A DNA stretch of 13,301 bases. Origin: an uncultured Pseudorhodobacter sp. Lineage in GTDB: Bacteria > Pseudomonadota > Alphaproteobacteria > Rhodobacterales > Rhodobacteraceae. The stretch is taken from the NCBI GenBank assembly GCA_945952425.1, contig CAMFIX010000032.1, positions 1 to 13,301 of the forward strand. Reading direction: 5' to 3'. Both the position numbers and the translations under genes were made by a program. Below, in pieces: positions 8,278-13,301 of the stretch; the stretch's first letter is position 1, and each line of letters opens with the position of its first letter. The notes under the pieces were generated by a model, which did not search any database, was not told the origin of the DNA, and saw only the letters and a program-made list of their open reading frames with translations.

Positions 8278-9597
8278 ATGACCACAGCCCCCGGCAACCG
8301 CCATCCGTCGCAAGACGCGAACGGCCTGTTTGCCCGCTTCATCGCCGCCACAGAGATCGACACCCGCCTTCTGGGCATGATCGGTGCCCTGGTCCTGATC
8401 TGGCTTGGCTTTCAATTCTATGGCGAGATCGTCAAGGGCGACGGGTTCTTCCTGACGCCGCGCAACCTGTGGAACCTGTCGGTGCAGATGTGCTCGATCG
8501 GGGTGATGGCGACCGGCATGGTGCTGGTCATCGTCACGCGCAACATCGACCTGTCGGTGGGCTCGATGCTGGGGTTCATCGGGATGCTGATGGGGCTCTT
8601 GCAAGTCGAATGGCTGCCGCCGCATCTGGGCCTCGGCCATCCGGCGATCTGGATCATCACGGTGATCGTGGGGCTGTGTCTCGGCGCGCTGATGGGCACG
8701 CTGAACGGGCTTTTGATCGCCTTCCTTGAAATTCCCTCCTTCATCGTCACCTTGGGCGGGCTGATGTTCTGGCGCGGGGGCGCGTTCCTCCTGGCCAACG
8801 GGCGCACGATCTCGCCGGTGGACAGCACCTTCGCGCTGATCGGCGGCGGGCCTTACGGGGCCATCGGCTCCACCGGGTCTTGGGTCATCGGCCTCGTTGC
8901 CTGCGCGGCCGTCATCTTCGGCCTGGTCGCGGGCCGCGCCAACCGGCGCAAGCACGACTTTCCGCAGCGCCCCGTCTGGGCCGAGGTGGTGTTGGCCGTC
9001 CTGGGCTGCGGGCTGATCATCGGCGCGGTCCTGGTGGTGGATGCCTATCCCTGGCCCAAGGGGATCGTGGCGAAATACATCGCCGACAACGGCCTGACCG
9101 TCGATCCGGCGACGCTTTTCATCGCCCATGGCTTCGCCTATCCGGTGCTGATCCTGACCACGGTCGCCATCCTGATGACGATCCTGATGACCAAGACCCG
9201 CTTCGGCCGCTATGTCTTTGCCATCGGCGGCAATCCCGAGGCGGCGGCCCTGTCGGGCATCAACGTCAAGTGGATGACGGTGAAGATCTTCGCGCTGATG
9301 GGCACGCTGGCGGGGCTGTCGGCGGTGATCTCTTCGGCCCGCCTGACCTCGGCCACCAACGCGCTCGGCCAGACCGACGAGCTTTACGTCATCGCCGCCG
9401 CCGTCATCGGGGGCACCTCGCTCGCGGGCGGGGTCGGCACGATCTACGGCGCGGTCCTGGGCGCGCTGGTGATGGAGAGCTTGCGCACCGGCATGGTGCT
9501 GATCGGCTTCGACACCGCCATCCAGTCGATGGTCGTGGGGGGCGTGCTGGTCGTCGCCGTCTATCTCGACATCGTTTACCGCAAGCGGATCAAGTGA
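8278..9597 (+). CDS. xylH: D-xylose ABC transporter permease XylH
   Basis: XylH forms the inner-membrane channel through which XylF-bound D-xylose enters, powered by XylG. The 439-residue protein is a BPD_transp_2-family permease with roughly ten membrane segments, starting at about 31-49, 71-87 and 93-109. Conserved blocks of the RbsC/XylH group are RNIDLSVGSMLGF (88-100), IPSFIVTLGG (152-161), GNPEAAALSGIN (318-329, probable ATPase-coupling loop) and GGTSLAGGVGTIYGAVLGAL (378-397). It is longer than E. coli XylH (393 residues), partly because of a soluble basic stretch around 219-233 and a loop about 257-281. The ATG at 8278 follows GAGAGAGGG at 8259-8267, a slightly distant ribosome binding site. 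The 134-nt gap to xylF holds two hairpins; xylG follows after 11 nt. Secure. Confidence 0.94.
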   Translation: MTTAPGNRHPSQDANGLFARFIAATEIDTRLLGMIGALVLIWLGFQFYGEIVKGDGFFLTPRNLWNLSVQMCSIGVMATGMVLVIVTRNIDLSVGSMLGFIGMLMGLLQVEWLPPHLGLGHPAIWIITVIVGLCLGALMGTLNGLLIAFLEIPSFIVTLGGLMFWRGGAFLLANGRTISPVDSTFALIGGGPYGAIGSTGSWVIGLVACAAVIFGLVAGRANRRKHDFPQRPVWAEVVLAVLGCGLIIGAVLVVDAYPWPKGIVAKYIADNGLTVDPATLFIAHGFAYPVLILTTVAILMTILMTKTRFGRYVFAIGGNPEAAALSGINVKWMTVKIFALMGTLAGLSAVISSARLTSATNALGQTDELYVIAAAVIGGTSLAGGVGTIYGAVLGALVMESLRTGMVLIGFDTAIQSMVVGGVLVVAVYLDIVYRKRIK

Positions 9598-9608
9598 GGG
9601 GGAAGACC

Positions 9609-10364
9609 ATGGACAAGGGAACGCCTCTGGTCGAGATGCGCGACATCTCGATCGCTTTCGGCGGGATCAAGGCGGTCGATCACGTGACGGTCGACCTTTA
9701 TCCGGGCGAGGTCGTGGGCCTCTTGGGCCACAACGGTGCGGGCAAGTCGACGCTGATCAAATGCCTGTCGGGCGCTTACCGGGCGGACAGCGGGCAGATC
9801 CTCATCAACGGCCAGCCGGTCGAGATCGCCAATCCGCGCGACGCGCGCGAGCACAACATCGAGACGATCTATCAGACGCTGGCTTTGGCCGACAACCTGA
9901 CGGCGGCGCAGAACCTGTTCCTGGGCCGCGAGCTGGTCAACGCCCGCGGTTTCCTGGACGAAAGCGCGATGGAGGCCGAGACGCGCAAGATCATGGGCCG
10001 TCTGAACCCCAACTTCCGCAAGTTCAACGTGCCGGTGAGCGCGCTTTCGGGCGGTCAGCGCCAGTCGGTGGCCATTGCGCGGGCGGTCTATTTCAACGCC
10101 AAGATCCTGATCATGGACGAGCCGACCGCCGCCCTTGGCCCCCACGAGACCCAGATGGTGGCCGAGCTGATCCAGGAGCTGAAGACGCAAGGTTTGGGGA
10201 TTTTCCTCATCGAACACGACATCCATTCGGTGATGAAGCTTTGCGACCGGGCCTCGGTGATGAAGAACGGCCAGCTGGTCGGCACGGTGAAGGTGGATGA
10301 GGTCACCGACGAGGACATCCTCGGCATGATCATCCTTGGAAAGAAACCGGCAAAGGCTGCGTGA
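9609..10364 (+). CDS. xylG: D-xylose ABC transporter ATP-binding protein XylG (single-domain)
   Basis: XylG hydrolyses ATP at the cytoplasmic face to drive xylose uptake through XylH. The 251-residue protein has one nucleotide-binding domain with all motifs: Walker A GHNGAGKS (40-47), Q-loop around Q89, signature LSGGQ (146-150), Walker B ILIMDEP (166-172) with catalytic E171, and switch histidine H203. E. coli XylG is a tandem two-domain ATPase of 513 residues; this one would act as a homodimer, as in FrcA-type fructose/ribose importers of rhizobia. The ATG at 9609 has a purine-rich AGGGGGAAG just upstream, 11 nt after the xylH stop. The frame is open far upstream inside xylH, but that part is not homologous. 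The stop overlaps the xylB start (TGATG). Specificity is assigned from neighbours; the ATPase call is certain. Confidence 0.93.
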   Translation: MDKGTPLVEMRDISIAFGGIKAVDHVTVDLYPGEVVGLLGHNGAGKSTLIKCLSGAYRADSGQILINGQPVEIANPRDAREHNIETIYQTLALADNLTAAQNLFLGRELVNARGFLDESAMEAETRKIMGRLNPNFRKFNVPVSALSGGQRQSVAIARAVYFNAKILIMDEPTAALGPHETQMVAELIQELKTQGLGIFLIEHDIHSVMKLCDRASVMKNGQLVGTVKVDEVTDEDILGMIILGKKPAKAA

Positions 10365-11800
10365 TGTATATTGGGCTCGACCTTGGCACTTCGGGTTTGA
10401 AGGGCATCCTGATCGACGACGGGCAAAGGGTGGTGGCGGAAGCCACCGCCCCCCTGACCGTCCAGCGCCCCCATGACGGCTGGTCCGAGCAGGAGCCCTC
10501 CTCCTGGATCGCCGCCGCCGAGGCGGTCCTGGACAAGCTGGCCACCCATGGGCTGACGGGGGTCAAGGGGATCGGCCTGTCGGGCCATATGCACGGGGCG
10601 ACGGTGCTGGATGCCCGCGACCAGGTGCTGCGTCCGTGCATTCTGTGGAACGATACCCGAAGCCATGAAGAGGCCGCCGAGATGGACGGCGACCCGATCT
10701 TCCGACGGGTGACGGGCAACATCGTCTTCCCGGGCTTCACCGCGCCGAAACTGGCCTGGATGAAGAAGCACGAGCGCAGCTTGTGGGACAAGGTCGCCAA
10801 GGTGCTGCTGCCCAAGGATTTCCTGCGGCTCTGGCTGACGGGCGAGCATGTGGGCGAGATGTCGGATGCCGCGGGCACCGCCTGGTTCGACACCGGGGCG
10901 CGAGATTGGTCGGATGACCTCTTGTCTGCCGCAGGCCTGACGCGCGCGCAGATGCCGCGGCTGGTCGAGGGGTCCGAGGTCTCGGGGCACCTGCGGGGCG
11001 AATTGGCCTCCCGCTGGGGCATGGGCAAGGTCGTCGTGGCCGGGGGCGGCGGCGACAATGCCGCCTCGGGCGTCGGCGTCGGCGTGGTGAAGGCGGGGCA
11101 GGCGTTTGTCTCGCTTGGCACCTCGGGCGTTCTGTTCGCCGCGAACGACGGCTATCAGCCCGACCCGGCGACCGCCGTTCATACCTTCTGCCATGCTTTG
11201 CCCAACACCTGGCACCAGATGGGCGTGATCCTGGCCGCCACCGATGCCTTGAACTGGTATGCGGGGCTGGTGGGCCAGACCGCGGCCAGCCTGACGGGCG
11301 AGCTCGGCGACCTGCGCGCCCCCGGCAAGGCGCTCTTCCTGCCCTATCTGGGGGGCGAGCGCACGCCCTTGAACGACGCCGCCATCCGCGGCGCGCTGCT
11401 GGGGCTGGAGCATCAGACCGACCGCACCGCAGGCACCCGCGCCGTGCTGGAGGGCATCACTTACGCCTTCCGCGACAGCCGCGACGCCCTGGCCGCCACC
11501 GGCACCAAGCTTGAAAACGTGCTGGCGGTTGGCGGCGGCTCGCGCTCCGACTACTGGCTGAAGATGATCGCCACGGCCCTGGACGTCCCCGTCCAGCTGC
11601 CCGTCGCGGGTGACTTCGGCGGGGCGCTTGGCGCCGCGCGCCTTGGCCAGATGGCCGCCACCGGCGCCGGGGCCGAGATCGCCACCATGCCCCCCATCGC
11701 CCGGGTCATCGAGCCCGACCGCACACTGACCGCCGCCTTCGATGCGGGCCACGCCCGCTATCGCGCGGCCCAGAGGGCCATTCAATCCCTGTCGCACTAG
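10364..11800 (+). CDS. xylB: Xylulokinase XylB
   Basis: XylB phosphorylates D-xylulose with ATP to D-xylulose 5-phosphate, feeding the pentose phosphate pathway in the cytoplasm. The 478-residue product is a full-length FGGY kinase: phosphate loop YIGLDLGTSGLKG (2-14) with D6; substrate-side block LSGHMHGATVLD (72-83); LRPCILWNDTR (89-99); catalytic base D231 in GGGGDNAASGVG (matching D233 of E. coli); SLGTSGV; FLPYLGGERTP; and AVGGGSRSDYWLKMIA near the C-terminus. I chose the ATG at 10364, which shares its A with the xylG stop and has AAAGG (10352-10356) 7 nt upstream; a GTG directly before it (10361) would add one residue. Coupled translation with xylG suggests uptake and phosphorylation are made together. 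A hairpin separates it from xylA. Secure. Confidence 0.95.
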   Translation: MYIGLDLGTSGLKGILIDDGQRVVAEATAPLTVQRPHDGWSEQEPSSWIAAAEAVLDKLATHGLTGVKGIGLSGHMHGATVLDARDQVLRPCILWNDTRSHEEAAEMDGDPIFRRVTGNIVFPGFTAPKLAWMKKHERSLWDKVAKVLLPKDFLRLWLTGEHVGEMSDAAGTAWFDTGARDWSDDLLSAAGLTRAQMPRLVEGSEVSGHLRGELASRWGMGKVVVAGGGGDNAASGVGVGVVKAGQAFVSLGTSGVLFAANDGYQPDPATAVHTFCHALPNTWHQMGVILAATDALNWYAGLVGQTAASLTGELGDLRAPGKALFLPYLGGERTPLNDAAIRGALLGLEHQTDRTAGTRAVLEGITYAFRDSRDALAATGTKLENVLAVGGGSRSDYWLKMIATALDVPVQLPVAGDFGGALGAARLGQMAATGAGAEIATMPPIARVIEPDRTLTAAFDAGHARYRAAQRAIQSLSH

Positions 11801-11817
11801 GCCCTGCGACGCCCCAT

Positions 11818-11839
11818 CCCGGGCCCGAGAGGGTCCGGG
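11818..11839 (+). other. GNRA-capped stem-loop between xylB and xylA
   Basis: CCCGGGCCC (11818-11826) pairs with GGGTCCGGG (11831-11839) over 9 bp with one G-U pair, closed by a GAGA tetraloop of the stable GNRA class. No T-run follows, so it is not an intrinsic terminator. In the 81-nt xylB-xylA gap it may be an mRNA processing or stabilising element that raises xylA expression. Confidence 0.45.
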
Positions 11840-11881
11840 CGGCACCTGCTCCCTGCCGACGACCGACCAAAAGGAAAGACC

Positions 11882-13183
11882 ATGACCGACTTTTTCAAAG
11901 GCATCCCCCAGATCAAATACGAAGGCCTGGATTCGACCAATGAATTCGCCTTCCGCTATTACAACCCGGACGAAATCGTCCTCGGCAAGCGCATGGAGGA
12001 CCACCTGCGCTTTGCCGTCGCCTATTGGCACTCCTTCGCCTATGAGGGCCACGACCCCTTCGGCGGCCGCACCTTCGAGCGCCCCTGGTTCGACGGCGGC
12101 ATGGAGAAGGCCAAGCTGAAGGCGGATGCGGCGTTTGAACTCTTCGACATCCTGCAGGCCCCGTTCTATTGCTTCCACGATGCCGATGTCCGCCCCGAAG
12201 GCGCGACCTTTGCGGAATCGAAGCGCAACCTCGACGAGATCGTCGATTACCTTGCGCAAAAGCAGGCGACCCACAAGACCAAGCTCCTCTGGGGCACGGC
12301 CAATATGTTCAGCAACCGCCGCTGGATGGCGGGCGCTGCGACCAACCCCGACCCCGATGTCTATGCCTATGCCGCGGCCAGCGTGAAGGCGAACCTCGAC
12401 GCCACCCACAAGCTGAACGGCGCGAATTACGTCCTCTGGGGCGGGCGCGAGGGCTATGAGACGCTTCTGAACACCGACATGAAGGCCGAGCGCGAACATG
12501 CGGGCCGCTTCCTGCAACAGGTGGTCGATTACAAGCACAAGATCGGCTTCAAGGGCACGATCCTGATCGAGCCCAAGCCGCAAGAGCCCTCCAAGCATCA
12601 GTATGACTATGACGTGGCGACGGTTTACGGCTTCCTCAAGCAGTTCGGGCTGGAGGGCGAGGTGAAGTGCAACATCGAGACCGGCCACGCCTTCCTGGCG
12701 GGTCATTCCTTCGAGCATGAGCTGGCCATGGCGGCGTCGCTCGGCATCCTGGGCTCGATCGACATGAACCGCAACGACCTGCAATCGGGCTGGGACACCG
12801 ACCAGTTCCCGAACAACCACCAGGAAACCGCGGTGGCCTATTACGAGATCCTGAAGGCGGGCGGGCTCGGCACCGGCGGCACCAACTTCGACAGCAAGGT
12901 GCGGCGCCAGTCGCTGGATGCCGAAGACCTGGTGCTGGGCCATGTCGGCGGCATGGACACCTGCGCGCGGGCGCTGAAGTCGGCGGCGGCCCTGCTGGAA
13001 TCGGGCGAGCTGGAGGCGATCAAGGAAGCGCGCTATGCGGGCTGGAAGTCGGCCAAGGCGCAAGCCATGCTGAAGGGCTCCTTGGAAGAGGCGGCGGCGC
13101 GGGTGACGGCGGAAGGGCTGGAGCCGCAGCCGAAATCGGGGCGGCAAGAGCGGCTGGAGAACCTGTGGAACCGCTACGTTTGA
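11882..13183 (+). CDS. xylA: D-xylose isomerase XylA (class II)
   Basis: XylA interconverts D-xylose and D-xylulose in the cytoplasm using two divalent metal ions. The 433-residue protein has the N-terminal extension of class II enzymes and E. coli-like length. Catalytic and metal residues are all present, offset by two from E. coli: H99 and D102 (FHDADV), E230 and K232 (IEPKPQEPSKHQ), E266 and H269 (NIETGHA), D294 (SIDMNRND), D305 and D307 (GWDTDQFPN) and D337 (TNFDSKVRRQS). LWGTANMFSNRR and the C-terminal SGRQERLENL are also typical. The ATG at 11882 has AGGAAAG at 11872-11878 as ribosome binding site. It ends the xyl operon; its presence shows the isomerase route rather than an oxidative (Weimberg/Dahms) xylose route. 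Very secure. Confidence 0.97.
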   Translation: MTDFFKGIPQIKYEGLDSTNEFAFRYYNPDEIVLGKRMEDHLRFAVAYWHSFAYEGHDPFGGRTFERPWFDGGMEKAKLKADAAFELFDILQAPFYCFHDADVRPEGATFAESKRNLDEIVDYLAQKQATHKTKLLWGTANMFSNRRWMAGAATNPDPDVYAYAAASVKANLDATHKLNGANYVLWGGREGYETLLNTDMKAEREHAGRFLQQVVDYKHKIGFKGTILIEPKPQEPSKHQYDYDVATVYGFLKQFGLEGEVKCNIETGHAFLAGHSFEHELAMAASLGILGSIDMNRNDLQSGWDTDQFPNNHQETAVAYYEILKAGGLGTGGTNFDSKVRRQSLDAEDLVLGHVGGMDTCARALKSAAALLESGELEAIKEARYAGWKSAKAQAMLKGSLEEAAARVTAEGLEPQPKSGRQERLENLWNRYV

Positions 13184-13189
13184 GGGGAA

Positions 13190-13301
13190 GGCGGGGGGGG
13201 GTCGCCCCGCCCCCCCCCTGCCTCCACGGGGGCGTTCCCCCCCCAGGAAACCCCGCGGGGGGGGCGCTTGCGGCGAAAGGTTTTTTTATTTTCTTGGGCG
13301 T
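13190..13301 (+). terminator. GC-tract stem-loops and T-run downstream of xylA
   Basis: After the xylA stop, GGCGGGG (13190-13196) can pair with CCCCGCC (13205-13211). Further on, eight C (13237-13244) can pair with eight G (13257-13264). A seven-T run (13281-13287) follows after 16 nt, too far from the stem for a classical terminator. The region probably ends the xyl transcript, but no single hairpin is convincing. G/C homopolymers resemble those at 5429-5509. No gene is seen up to the window end. Confidence 0.35.

Noticed and set aside
10088..13147. A 1019-codon open frame on the minus strand opposite xylG, xylB and xylA
   Set aside because: Composition is Arg/Gly/His/Leu-rich low-complexity sequence with no domain, and it is antisense to three certain genes. 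Long shadow frames are normal in GC-rich DNA.
13219..13245. Possible third copy of the dispersed repeat after xylA
   Set aside because: Only a CCTCCACGGGGG-like stretch is reminiscent; neither the 15-mer nor the 19-mer of copies A and B is present.

Overview
The window reads as chromosomal DNA of a GC-rich alphaproteobacterium, most likely a member of the Rhodobacterales (Rhodobacter/Paracoccus-like). The reasons are strong G/C preference at third codon positions, alphaproteobacterial-looking HisF, Tex, IolE and XylA sequences, an AT-rich intergenic palindrome of a kind I associate with this order, and a short dispersed intergenic repeat. I see no tRNA, rRNA, insertion sequence, phage gene or CRISPR array. 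All genes have similar codon use, so nothing marks a recently acquired island. The order assignment is inference.

Left part (1-1874, + strand): the end of a histidine operon. hisF enters from outside the window and lacks only about six N-terminal residues. It overlaps a COG3541/RlaP-like nucleotidyltransferase gene by 4 nt, and that gene overlaps hisE by 1 nt, so a putative nucleotidyltransferase is translationally embedded between two histidine biosynthesis genes. A perfect 13-bp inverted repeat (1880-1907) separates hisE from the convergent tex gene (1917-4205, - strand), which encodes a full-length S1-domain RNA-binding protein.

Middle part (4206-5645): a lone iolE (myo-inosose dehydratase, + strand). 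Its upstream region holds a near-perfect GGAA-N6-TTCC palindrome matching the motif I recall for the inositol repressor IolR of Sinorhizobium. The gene is flanked by two copies of a short intergenic repeat in opposite orientation. Downstream of it lie extraordinary G and C homopolymer tracts.

Right part (5646-13183): a complete D-xylose locus. A divergently transcribed ROK-family repressor (xylR) faces xylF-xylH-xylG-xylB-xylA. XylF (periplasmic binding protein), XylH (permease) and XylG (single-domain ATPase) import D-xylose. XylA isomerises it to D-xylulose and XylB phosphorylates that to D-xylulose 5-phosphate for the pentose phosphate pathway. The xylR-xylF spacer holds an AT-rich dyad typical of ROK operators, overlapping candidate promoters for both directions, followed by a structured leader. 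A terminator-like hairpin after xylF and a smaller hairpin before xylA probably tune expression within the operon.

No gene is of a wholly unknown kind. The less ordinary signals are the nucleotidyltransferase inside the his operon, the IolR-like box on an isolated iolE, the inverted repeat pair around iolE with its alternative hairpins, the homopolymer tracts, and the regulatory architecture of the xyl operon.
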